A stretch of DNA of 64,000 nt. Origin: an uncultured Mycoplasmatota bacterium. Its GTDB lineage: Bacteria; Bacillota_I; Bacilli_A; RF39; UBA660. The stretch spans positions 1-64,000 of the forward strand of contig CANRVY010000004.1 in the NCBI GenBank assembly GCA_947643405.1, read 5' to 3'. Shown here in pieces: positions 26,152 to 34,440 of the stretch. The position numbers and the translations under genes are program-made. The notes beneath the pieces were generated by a model. The model saw only the letters and a program-made list of their open reading frames with translations, had not been told where the DNA came from and made no database searches. How positions within the stretch are numbered: the stretch's first letter is position 1; each line of letters opens with the position of its first letter.

Positions 26152-27893
26152 CTTTCTATCTTAATTCCCAATTCTTTTAGTTGTTTTTCCTCTACTACAT
26201 TTGGGGCTTCACTCATTAAATCAGAAGCACTTGCTGTTTTTGGAAAAGCAATTACATCTCTAATATTTTCTGTTTTAGAAAGTAACATCGTAAGTCTATC
26301 TAAACCAAATGCAAGCCCTCCATGTGGTGGAGTACCATATTGAAATGCATCAATAAAGAACCCAAATTTTTCTTTCGCAGATTCTGGAGTAAAACCTAAT
26401 GCTTCAAACATTTTTTTCTGTGTTTCTGCATTATGAATACGAATACTTCCTCCTCCTGCTTCATATCCATTAATGACAATATCATACGCTTTTGCTTTAC
26501 AAACTCCTGGGTTTGTCATTAATCTATCTACATCGCTATCATGAGGGGCTGTAAAAGGATGATGACAGGCCATATATCGATTCTCTTCCTCACTATATTC
26601 AAATACTGGAAAATTGACTACCCAAAGAAGTTTGTAATCATCAGGATCGATAAGCTCCAATTCTTTTCCAAGCTTCACACGCAATGCTCCCAAACTTGTT
26701 TTTACAATACTTTTCTTATTTGCAACTATAAATACTAAGTCATTATTTTCTAGTTTTAATCTTTGTTTTACATCAACTAATTCTTCTGTAGAAAGAACCT
26801 TAATGATGCTTCCTGAAAGTTCATTATCTACAAATTTTAAATAAGCAAGTCCTGTTGCACCATATGTTTTTACAAACTCCGTAAGGGTATCTATATTCTT
26901 TCTAGAATATTTATCTGCTGCATTTTTAGCAACAATTGCATTAATGATACCTCCCTCTTCTATTACGGATTTAAAAACACCAAATTCTGTATTTTTAAAT
27001 ATAGAAGTAAGATCTTCAATTTTCATATCAAAACGCAAATCTGGTTTATCACTTCCATATTTTTCAATTGCGTCTTCATATTCCATTTTTAAAAGTGGTA
27101 ATTCAATGTCGATTCCTTTTACTTTTTTAAACATATGCGCAATAAGACGTTCTGCTAAATCCATGACATCATTCTCGTCTACAAAACTCATTTCTAAATC
27201 AATTTGTGTAAATTCGGGCTGTCTATCTGCTCTTAAATCTTCATCTCTAAAACATTTGGCAATTTGAAAGTATCGTTCCATTCCACCTACCATTAATAAT
27301 TGTTTAAATAATTGTGGAGATTGTGGAAGTGCATAAAATTTTCCATTGTTCACTCTAGAAGGTACCAAATAGTCTCTCGCACCTTCTGGAGTTGATTTAC
27401 AAAGAACTGGAGTTTCTACTTCTACAAAGTCTTCCCCATCTAAAAATTCCCTAGTTGCTGCCATAATTTTATGACGAATAATAAGTTTTTCTTTGATTGT
27501 ATTTCTCCTTATATCCAAATAGCGATATTTAAGCCTAGTATCTTCTAGTGCTGTTGTTGTATCACTAATTTCAAATGGTAATTCATTTGCAACATTTAAA
27601 ACCTCAATATTTGTAACTTCTAATTCAATATCTCCTGTCTCCATATTTGAGTTTTTACTTTCACGTTCTGTTATTACTCCAGTAAGTGCTACAACATATT
27701 CGTTTTTCAAAGTTTCTGCTATTTTATAACACTCCTGCTCAGGACGCACTAATGCTTGGATTACACCACTGCGGTCTCTTAAATCTAAAAATAACAGTCC
27801 GCCTAAATTTCTTTTTTTATGAATCCATCCATGCAATGTTACTATTTTTCCTACATCTTTCATTCTAAATTCGTTATTCTTATATTGTTTCAT
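26148..27893 (-). CDS. aspS: Aspartyl-tRNA synthetase
   Basis: A class II synthetase of about 581 residues, bacterial type. It shows the N-terminal OB fold (TLHGWIHKKRNLGGLLFLDLRDRSG), motif 1 region (VETPVLCKSTPEGARDYLVPSR), motif 2 (RYFQIAKCFRDEDLRADRQPEFTQID), the GAD insert, and motif 3 (PPHGGLAFGLDRLTMLL). Two ATG codons are adjacent; the second is six bases from AGGAGG and is chosen. The upstream T-box has a GAC specifier, so expression should respond to uncharged tRNA-Asp. Whether it also charges tRNA-Asn cannot be said. Confidence 0.97.
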   Translation of the reverse strand: MKQYKNNEFRMKDVGKIVTLHGWIHKKRNLGGLLFLDLRDRSGVIQALVRPEQECYKIAETLKNEYVVALTGVITERESKNSNMETGDIELEVTNIEVLNVANELPFEISDTTTALEDTRLKYRYLDIRRNTIKEKLIIRHKIMAATREFLDGEDFVEVETPVLCKSTPEGARDYLVPSRVNNGKFYALPQSPQLFKQLLMVGGMERYFQIAKCFRDEDLRADRQPEFTQIDLEMSFVDENDVMDLAERLIAHMFKKVKGIDIELPLLKMEYEDAIEKYGSDKPDLRFDMKIEDLTSIFKNTEFGVFKSVIEEGGIINAIVAKNAADKYSRKNIDTLTEFVKTYGATGLAYLKFVDNELSGSIIKVLSTEELVDVKQRLKLENNDLVFIVANKKSIVKTSLGALRVKLGKELELIDPDDYKLLWVVNFPVFEYSEEENRYMACHHPFTAPHDSDVDRLMTNPGVCKAKAYDIVINGYEAGGGSIRIHNAETQKKMFEALGFTPESAKEKFGFFIDAFQYGTPPHGGLAFGLDRLTMLLSKTENIRDVIAFPKTASASDLMSEAPNVVEEKQLKELGIKIER

Positions 27894-27918
27894 CATATTC
27901 CTCCTTCTTTTTGGTATT

Positions 27919-28132
27919 AAAAAACGTCCTTAAGAAAATATCATCTTAAGGACGAGCTTTTTACCCGTGGTACCACCTTATTTTATTGCATTACACAAAC
28001 TCTTATCTTTAACGCAGATGATACGATTATCTTACATTTAGTGTCTTCAAAAGAATTTTTTCAAATGGTTTCACCAATATCCATTCTCTCTTTTAGAAAA
28101 AATATCTATCTACTCCTCTAAATAATAATTAT
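27919..28132 (-). promoter_or_regulatory. T-box riboswitch of aspS (Asp specifier GAC)
   Basis: The antiterminator T-box sequence GGTGGTACCACGG is at 27965-27977 (minus strand), followed by a 10-bp terminator stem (27925-27934 with 27945-27954) and six T. The stem I segment contains AGAGAG and, near its 3' side, GAAGACAC with GAC at 28043-28045 as the probable specifier codon. This agrees with the gene downstream. Confidence 0.92.
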
Positions 28133-28138
28133 ATTTTT

Positions 28139-28167
28139 AGTATAACGTTAAATTTTCTATTCGTCAA
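28139..28167 (-). promoter_or_regulatory. Promoter of the aspS T-box transcript
   Basis: TTGACG (28162-28167), 17 bases, TATACT (28139-28144). Confidence 0.8.
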
Positions 28168-28170
28168 TAC

Positions 28171-29007
28171 CTAAGCTGACTTTTTAAAAGCAATGCCAAT
28201 TAATTCTAAAATTTTTGATTTATTTTCTTTCTCGGCTTCTATTTTACTATAAAATTGATCTAATAAAGTTTGTTCTTCTATATAACTATGACTAATGATT
28301 TGACCATTTCTTTCTTGATTTCTAGAAAGAAATCTTCCATAGTCTCCTGCTTTAGATAGTTCTGTATTTGTTACTACCATATAATTTGGATGTGTTACTT
28401 CTAAAACATCTGTTTTAATGACATTTCCAAGCAAATGCATCCGAGTTCCTATTCCATAGCAAGAAAGATAAATTCCATTTAAATGATCCTCTTCAAATGT
28501 TTTTACCCTAGAATCTGTGACCTCTATTTCACTGTGTTCTATTCTAAGATTCCCTTTTAAAGCTGATATTTTAACGCCATATTTTCCGATAAATGAACAG
28601 TTCCTATAAACGGTTGTACCTGTAGATGATTGAAGTGTTAAAGCGGATAAACTTTCTATTCTATTTTTACTAAAAGACTGAATGTCAGATATGATAGAAA
28701 TATCTCCAGAAGCTCTCATATTCATTCCCTCAGGCATTCTAAAATAGCCACCATTAATAGAAAGAGATTCTAGGTTTTCTGTTCCAACAAATTCTTTTAT
28801 TACTACTTTTGCTGCATCTAGTGTTACCTTTTCACAAAATCTATTGCCACTAGAAAATTCTACCGAATTTCTTCTAGAATAAAATTCAAAATTAAGAAAT
28901 GTACAATTTTGAAATATAAAAGTACAATTTTCATAGCCGTCAGTTAGAAATTTTCCAATCAATGTGTCATCATGAACAACAATTGTTTTTCCATATTGTC
29001 TTGACAT
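28171..29007 (-). CDS. Uncharacterised protein, possibly beta-helical
   Basis: A 278-residue protein of unknown family. It is rich in short strands with recurring Phe/Cys/Ser/Asn turns (ENCTFIFQNCTFLNFEF, YRNCSFIGKYGVKISALKGNLRIEHSEIEV), the look of a right-handed beta-helix, and ends in a helix (LLDQFYSKIEAEKENKSKILELIGIAF). No signal peptide or membrane segment. ATG 29007 (MSRQYGK) is seven bases from AGGAGG; earlier ATG codons are too near or lie in the promoter. It has its own promoter with an inverted repeat at the start point. Monocistronic between topA and the aspS T-box. Confidence 0.6.
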   Translation of the reverse strand: MSRQYGKTIVVHDDTLIGKFLTDGYENCTFIFQNCTFLNFEFYSRRNSVEFSSGNRFCEKVTLDAAKVVIKEFVGTENLESLSINGGYFRMPEGMNMRASGDISIISDIQSFSKNRIESLSALTLQSSTGTTVYRNCSFIGKYGVKISALKGNLRIEHSEIEVTDSRVKTFEEDHLNGIYLSCYGIGTRMHLLGNVIKTDVLEVTHPNYMVVTNTELSKAGDYGRFLSRNQERNGQIISHSYIEEQTLLDQFYSKIEAEKENKSKILELIGIAFKKSA

Positions 29008-29041
29008 ATTCATTCCTCCTAACAAGCTGCCCTTTAGAAAG

Positions 29042-29081
29042 ACATTATGATAATGTATCATTTTTTATGCATAGATGTCAA
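29042..29081 (-). promoter_or_regulatory. Promoter with inverted repeat at the start point
   Basis: TTGACA (29076-29081), 18 bases, TACATT (29052-29057). The repeat acatta-tga-taatgt (29042-29056) overlaps the -10 box and start point, a typical repressor-site position. Confidence 0.6.
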
Positions 29082-29112
29082 GATTTTTTTTGTTTTTTTA
29101 TGATAAAAGTGT

Positions 29113-29148
29113 TAAAAAGCGTAAAAGAGTAATTACTTACTCTTCTAC
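29113..29148 (-). terminator. Terminator of topA
   Basis: A 12-bp stem with one mismatch (29121-29132 with 29137-29148) includes the topA stop codon and is followed by GCTTTTT. Confidence 0.75.
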
Positions 29149-31161
29149 ATGATCACAACTACTGCATTTTATCTTTTTATTTTTTTCTACTAACATACTT
29201 TTACATTCTGGACATTCTTTCCCAATTGGTTTATCCCAATATGCAGTTTTACATTTTGGATAATTGTTACATCCATAGAAAACTTTTCCTTTTTTCGTTT
29301 TCTTTTCTACAATTTTCCCCTCACAGTTTGGGCAGTCTACTATTTCAACTACTGCTTTTGGCTCTGCTTTAATATATTTACATTCTGGAAAATTACTACA
29401 AGCTACAAAACTTCCATACTTTCCTTTTCTAATAACCAGCGGATGACCACATTCTGGACAAGCTTCCCCTGTTTCTTCCACTTCTTTTTTGGGCATTGCA
29501 TCAAAGGCATGTTTTACACTAGGCTCAAATTCTTTGTAAAAGTCTTCCAAAGTTTCATACCACACAATATCTCCATCTGCAATTTGGTCCAAATCTTTTT
29601 CCATATTTGCTGTATATTCCACATTGATTAAATGGGAAAAATAATCTTGCAATTTATCTGTAATTTCAAAGCCGATATCTGTTGGTATAAATTTTTTTTC
29701 AACAACATTCACATATCCTCTTGTTTTTAATGTTTCCATAGTAGTTGCATAAGTACTAGGTCTACCAATTCCTAGTTCCTCCATCTCTTTAATTAATTTG
29801 GCCTCTGTATATCTTGCTGGTGGCTTTGTAAAATGTTGCTCTTTCTTGATTTCTTCTGAAATAATGATTTCGTTTGTTTTTAATTCTGGAAGTGATTTAT
29901 CTTTGGTATCTTCATAATCACCATAAACTTTTAGATACCCATCAAACGTAATCACTTGTCCAGATGCTTTAAACTGGTACTCATGATTATTTAAAATTAC
30001 TGTTGTATTATCAGTTTTCGCATCTGCCATTATGGAAGCCAATGCACGTGAGTAAATTAATCGATATAATTTATATTCATCTGGAGTTAAATATGGTCTT
30101 ACACTTTCTGGAGTCCTATTAATACTTGTTGGACGTATCGCTTCATGAGCATCTTGTACATTTTCCTTTTTCTTTCCTTGTTTTGCATGTCCGACATATT
30201 CTTTTCCATAAGTACTATTAATATACCCCATTGTTTCTTTCACAAATTCATCTGATAAACGTGTTGAATCAGTACGCATATAACTAATTAAACCAACTGT
30301 TTCATCTTCTAATTTGATTCCTTCATATAATTTTTGAGCAATACTCATTGTTTTTTTAGAAGTCATCCCTAGTTTTGATGAAGCATCTTGTTGTAAAGTA
30401 CTTGTTATAAATGGAACTTTTGATGGTTTACTTTTGGCTTTTTTCTCAACACTCTCAATTTTAAATTCTTCTTCTAACGAAGATAATATCTTATCTGCTT
30501 CTTCTTCATTTTTTATTTCAATATCTTTTTTTTGATAAGCAAATAACTCTGCTTCAAATTCTTTAAAAATAGCGTCAATCGTCCAATATTCTTCTGCCTT
30601 AAATGCTTCAATTTCTCTTTCTTTATCTACAACTAATTTTAAAGCTACACTCTGTACTCTTCCTGCACTACTACCATCTGTTTTTGACTGAATTAATTTG
30701 CTTAAACGAAATCCTATAATACGGTCTAAAATTCTTCTTGTCTCTTGACTATTTACCAAATCCTGGTCTATTTTTCTTGCGTTTTTAAAAGATTCTAAAA
30801 TCGCATTTTTTGTAATTTCATTAAATACAATTCGGTCATACTTTTTAGAATCTAATCCAAGCGCATCATATAAATGCCACGCAATTGCTTCTCCTTCACG
30901 GTCTGGGTCGCTTGCAAGATAAACGAAATCTGATTCTTTAACATCTTTTTTTAATTCATCTATTAATTTTTTCTTTCCTTTAATTGGTACATAGTCTGGT
31001 TTAAAATGATCTTCAATGTCTACTCCAAAACCATATTTTCCTTTGGTAGATAAGTCCCTAACATGTCCTTTACTAGAAACAACTTCATAGTCATCTCCAA
31101 GATATGCTTTAATTGTCGTTGCTTTATGTGGTGATTCGACAATCACTAGTTTTTTTCCCAT
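29137..31161 (-). CDS. topA: DNA topoisomerase I
   Basis: A type IA topoisomerase of 674 residues that relaxes negative supercoils. The TOPRIM domain is at the start (LVIVESPHKATTIKAYLG, DPDREGEAIAWHL), the catalytic Tyr is in GLISYMRTDSTRLS, and there are three C-terminal zinc-ribbon units (CPECGHPL...CSNFPEC, CPNCEGK...CNNYPKC, CPECKSM...CSSC). Length and layout are normal for Bacillota. ATG with GGAAG upstream. Its usual partner dprA is not adjacent. Confidence 0.97.
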   Translation of the reverse strand: MGKKLVIVESPHKATTIKAYLGDDYEVVSSKGHVRDLSTKGKYGFGVDIEDHFKPDYVPIKGKKKLIDELKKDVKESDFVYLASDPDREGEAIAWHLYDALGLDSKKYDRIVFNEITKNAILESFKNARKIDQDLVNSQETRRILDRIIGFRLSKLIQSKTDGSSAGRVQSVALKLVVDKEREIEAFKAEEYWTIDAIFKEFEAELFAYQKKDIEIKNEEEADKILSSLEEEFKIESVEKKAKSKPSKVPFITSTLQQDASSKLGMTSKKTMSIAQKLYEGIKLEDETVGLISYMRTDSTRLSDEFVKETMGYINSTYGKEYVGHAKQGKKKENVQDAHEAIRPTSINRTPESVRPYLTPDEYKLYRLIYSRALASIMADAKTDNTTVILNNHEYQFKASGQVITFDGYLKVYGDYEDTKDKSLPELKTNEIIISEEIKKEQHFTKPPARYTEAKLIKEMEELGIGRPSTYATTMETLKTRGYVNVVEKKFIPTDIGFEITDKLQDYFSHLINVEYTANMEKDLDQIADGDIVWYETLEDFYKEFEPSVKHAFDAMPKKEVEETGEACPECGHPLVIRKGKYGSFVACSNFPECKYIKAEPKAVVEIVDCPNCEGKIVEKKTKKGKVFYGCNNYPKCKTAYWDKPIGKECPECKSMLVEKNKKIKCSSCDHVEE

Positions 31162-31223
31162 AATTCACTTCCTTTATATCAATACTAATTTATACACTAT
31201 TATTGAAATCTTGTCAAATTTTT

Positions 31224-32162
31224 TTAAGATACTTTTCCACATTTGCTCCCCCATGATTCAATAAATTTAGAATCTTTATAGATTCTTAATATTTCACAAT
31301 GGTTAGAACATTTTTCACATTCTCTGCCTTGAGTTTCAAAAGCGATATCAGCTACATCTAAAGTTCTCTTTTTGCCATCTTCATATTTATGAGAAAGAAT
31401 GGCGATTCCGATTGCCCCCATTAAATGACTATTCGTATCTACAATAATATCTTCATTTAAAACTTCTTTAAAGTATTTCTCTACTCCTTTATTTTTGCTA
31501 ACACCCCCTTGAAATACAATTGGTGACATTATTTTTTTTCCTTTTCCAACATTGTTTAAATAATTTAGTACAACACTTTTACAAAGACCTGCTATAATAT
31601 CTTCTTTTTTATAACCAACTTGTGCTTTATGTATTAAATCTGATTCTGCAAAGACGGTACAACGTGCTGCTATTTTAACAGGGTTTTTAGATTTCAATGC
31701 AAGCGTTCCAAAATCTTCTATTTCAACCCCTAATCGCTTTGCTTGACTGGATAAAAAAGAGCCTGTTCCTGCTGCACAAAGTGTATTCATGGCATAATCT
31801 TCTATTAAGCCATCTTTTAATACAATCATTTTGGAATCTTGTCCTCCAATTTCCAAAATAGTCCTAACATCTGGATAAAAATGAGTTGTTCCAATCGCAT
31901 GAGCAGTGATTTCATTTTTGACAACATTGGCATCTACCATGAGTCCTATCAATTTTCTAGCACTCCCTGTTGTTCCGATTCCATAAATTTCAATATCAGA
32001 ACTCATACTATTTTTCATTTGATGTAATAAGGTTTTTACCGCTTTTATCGGATTTCCTTCCGTCCATATATAAAGAGAGTTTATAATTTTATTTTGTTCA
32101 TCTAATATTACTCCTTTTGTAGAAATAGAGCCAATATCAATTCCTAAATAACCCTTTTTCAA
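31224..32162 (-). CDS. Acyl-CoA dehydratase activase-like ATPase (HgdC/BadF family)
   Basis: A 312-residue ASKHA-fold ATPase like HgdC, the archerase that pumps low-potential electrons into 2-hydroxyacyl-CoA dehydratases. It has the phosphate loop LGIDIGSISTKGVI, IGGQDSKMI, TLCAAGTGSFLSSQAKRLG and the iron-sulphur cluster Cys in MNTLCAAGTG and ARCTVF. A second Cys set near the C terminus (CEKCSNHCEI) is as in activase-related proteins. The start is TTG at 32162 with GGAGA six bases upstream. It is the last of three genes of one set. Reaction unknown. Confidence 0.88.
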   Translation of the reverse strand: MKKGYLGIDIGSISTKGVILDEQNKIINSLYIWTEGNPIKAVKTLLHQMKNSMSSDIEIYGIGTTGSARKLIGLMVDANVVKNEITAHAIGTTHFYPDVRTILEIGGQDSKMIVLKDGLIEDYAMNTLCAAGTGSFLSSQAKRLGVEIEDFGTLALKSKNPVKIAARCTVFAESDLIHKAQVGYKKEDIIAGLCKSVVLNYLNNVGKGKKIMSPIVFQGGVSKNKGVEKYFKEVLNEDIIVDTNSHLMGAIGIAILSHKYEDGKKRTLDVADIAFETQGRECEKCSNHCEILRIYKDSKFIESWGSKCGKVS

Positions 32163-32165
32163 TTT

Positions 32166-33245
32166 TTATCTCCTCATTTCTAACATATCATAAAATGCTT
32201 CCAATCTGGTTTTTATTCCAACTTCAGATGTTCCTGTATCAAAACTAAAAAATAAAAGAGGTACGTTATAATCATTACATACTTTTGATATAATAGGCAT
32301 CGCACTAATTTCTGGTGTACAAAAAGAAGATTTAATATGAATAATGCCATCATATCCTTGGAGACATAGTTCTTTTGCTCTTGCAATATTATCTATGGCA
32401 TCTGCTCCCATTTTATAAGTGATATAGTCAGAAGCATCCTTTAAATATTGTTTGGTCTTTTTATGTTTTTCAAATAATAAATATGTCACATTGGTAAATC
32501 TCTTTATTTCAAAGTTCATAGAAGCTAATGTACGTTCTAATTCATAATTAGAATAAGGTTCCATAATGGTATAAAGTTCTCCAATGATACCAATTTTTAA
32601 TGGTCTTTCTGGCTTTTTAATTGGAATTCGTTCAAACTTTTTTTTATATTTCAAATATACTTTTTTTAATTGATAACAACTTTTTACTTTTGAAAATTCT
32701 AGTAACATTTCTTCTTTTAAATTTAAAAAACTATCTTTTTCTATCTCAAATCCAATATTTTCTCTCATATAATGATCAATAAAATCCATATATTGCACCA
32801 TTTTTTTTGTTATTCTCCCATAATAAAGTGCTTTTAAAATAGATGCTTTTGGGTCTATTTCTTTTATGATGTGATAAATTCTTTTGATATCTGTTTTCCC
32901 TGCTGTTACTAAATTATAAACTTTGCAGTCATATCCTAAATCTTGGATTATTTGTTCTTGAAGTTCAGCATAATATCCATATCTACAACCGCCCCCTGCT
33001 TGAATGAGTATTTTTGCTCCTTGTTCTAAACCTTCTATCAATGTTCCAAGGGTATATTTAAATGGGGTACATACAAATTCTGGACTATATTTTGCCCCTA
33101 TTTCTATTGTTCTTGCTGTAATTGGTTTTGGCTTTATAATTTTATTATGTATGATATGAGAAAGTAGAAAGTGTGCTGGTATATCATAATCTCCCATTTT
33201 AGGGAATGTAACACTATCTAACTTTTTTCTGCTCAAGAATATCAA
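32166..33245 (-). CDS. Acyl-CoA dehydratase/activase-associated protein (DUF2229-like half)
   Basis: A 359-residue protein matching part of the large activase-related proteins: VTFPKMGDYDIPAHFLL, then IQAGGGCRYGYYAELQEQIIQDLGY, and IKSSFCTPEISAMPIISKV with FSFDTGTSEVGIKTRLEAF near the end. The Cys in GGGCRYG and SFCTPE fit iron-sulphur ligation as in HgdA/B relatives. It overlaps the gene upstream by some 32 bases and ends four bases before the activase. The start is TTG 33245 or TTG 33236; no strong ribosome site decides. Confidence 0.78.
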   Translation of the reverse strand: MIFLSRKKLDSVTFPKMGDYDIPAHFLLSHIIHNKIIKPKPITARTIEIGAKYSPEFVCTPFKYTLGTLIEGLEQGAKILIQAGGGCRYGYYAELQEQIIQDLGYDCKVYNLVTAGKTDIKRIYHIIKEIDPKASILKALYYGRITKKMVQYMDFIDHYMRENIGFEIEKDSFLNLKEEMLLEFSKVKSCYQLKKVYLKYKKKFERIPIKKPERPLKIGIIGELYTIMEPYSNYELERTLASMNFEIKRFTNVTYLLFEKHKKTKQYLKDASDYITYKMGADAIDNIARAKELCLQGYDGIIHIKSSFCTPEISAMPIISKVCNDYNVPLLFFSFDTGTSEVGIKTRLEAFYDMLEMRR

Positions 33246-34119
33246 TAAAACTTTCTAAACGTGTTTCCATTCCAGCACTCCCACTTTCTTCATCTATAAT
33301 CAAATTCAAATATGGCATTTTTATTTTTCTCATCAATAATTCATTAACTAAACTATCTGGTCCACAAGGAAATGTTGATAAAAACAAAACTCCATCCACT
33401 CTATCTTTTATGAAAGGAAGAATTCCAACTAAATCTTTATTATATTTCCAATATAAGCTAGAAGAAAATTCAAAATAATCATTTTTATTACTCTCTATTA
33501 AAGCATTTGCATTAATAGAAATAGCTCCCAAATTCTCTATTGTATTTTTTATTTCTTTTCCTATAAAAGCATCTTCAAAATTATAAGGATGACTCATTAC
33601 TAACAGTTTCTTTTTAGAAGATGATAATTTTTCTAATTCCAATTTTCTTTTTTTCTTCTTTTCTTTTTCCACTTTTTGCACACTATTAAAATAAGCAATT
33701 TTTGATTGTTCTTTTCCTTTTCCGAGTAGCATTCCAAGTTTTATAAATGCTTTCATCTCTGTTTCTTTATGTGTTTCATCCACATTGTAAGTTAATAATG
33801 GGATTTTAAAAAGATTAGCAACTATATCATAAAGGCCTAAAAAGTTTGTGCAAGTTTGATTGTATGTTCCATAATTATCAATTCTTGGAACTAAAATAGC
33901 ATCACATTTTCCTACTAAATAATGGATATGTCCCAAATATAATTTTAAAGAGAGACACATTTCATCATTTGCGCATTTACATCCATTTTCTAATATTTCT
34001 CTTGTTGTTTTTGGACTTATTACAACTTCATATCCCAATTCTTCCAAAAAGCTTCTCCACATATCACCATAATAATAATAGTGAAGGGCTCTTGGTATTC
34101 CAATTTTAATCTTGTCCAT
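33214..34119 (-). CDS. 2-hydroxyacyl-CoA dehydratase-like subunit
   Basis: A 301-residue protein of the same family: IGIPRALHYYYYGDMWRSFLEELGYEVVIS, CKCANDEMCLSLKLYLGHI, then SHPYNFEDAFIGKEI and FPCGPDSLVNELL...IDEESGSAGMETRLESFIDIL. Cys residues near 48-56 and at FPCGP are candidate cluster ligands. In many clostridia these three parts form one 1,400-residue protein; here they are three overlapping genes. ATG with AGGTGATGAG. No substrate gene (CoA-transferase, acyl-CoA dehydrogenase) lies nearby. Confidence 0.78.
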   Translation of the reverse strand: MDKIKIGIPRALHYYYYGDMWRSFLEELGYEVVISPKTTREILENGCKCANDEMCLSLKLYLGHIHYLVGKCDAILVPRIDNYGTYNQTCTNFLGLYDIVANLFKIPLLTYNVDETHKETEMKAFIKLGMLLGKGKEQSKIAYFNSVQKVEKEKKKKRKLELEKLSSSKKKLLVMSHPYNFEDAFIGKEIKNTIENLGAISINANALIESNKNDYFEFSSSLYWKYNKDLVGILPFIKDRVDGVLFLSTFPCGPDSLVNELLMRKIKMPYLNLIIDEESGSAGMETRLESFIDILEQKKVR

Positions 34120-34208
34120 CTCATCACCTAAAGCATTATATGTTCTGTTTCTTTTTTTATGAATAATAAATTCTATCGTTGTACATATTAAAAATGGTGA
34201 TTACAAGT

Positions 34209-34370
34209 ATGAAAAATCAAGCAATTCATTGTTCTGTTCACAATTGTGATTTTTGTAATGAACAAGAAAATCATTGTGAATTAGAAGAAATTAAAGTATG
34301 TAATTGTTCTAAAACGGATGATAAAGAAGCAACCATGTGCGACAGTTTCAAAGAAAAAGAAAGCAGATAA
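34209..34370 (+). CDS. DUF1540 small Cys-rich protein
   Basis: A 53-residue protein with the DUF1540 spacing of Cys: HCSVHNCDFCNEQENHCELEEIKVCNC...MCDSFK. The pattern suggests a small metal-binding fold; function is not known. I chose ATG 34209 (MKNQAIHC) because upstream codons carry no family sequence. It runs divergently from the dehydratase set and ends inside its own terminator. Confidence 0.8.
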   Translation: MKNQAIHCSVHNCDFCNEQENHCELEEIKVCNCSKTDDKEATMCDSFKEKESR

Positions 34371-34388
34371 CTCCTTATCTGTTTTTTT
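34364..34388 (+). terminator. Terminator of the DUF1540 gene
   Basis: Stem cagata/tatctg followed by seven T; the TAA stop is in the stem. Confidence 0.8.
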
Positions 34389-34440
34389 CATAAATCATAG
34401 TCAAAATATTCAGTTTATGATATAATATCTCTGGAAAGAG

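Noticed and set aside
32990-33000. Further copy of the CCCCCTG tag
   Set aside because: It is part of the conserved GGGCRYG codons in the dehydratase-like gene and has no adjoining hairpin.
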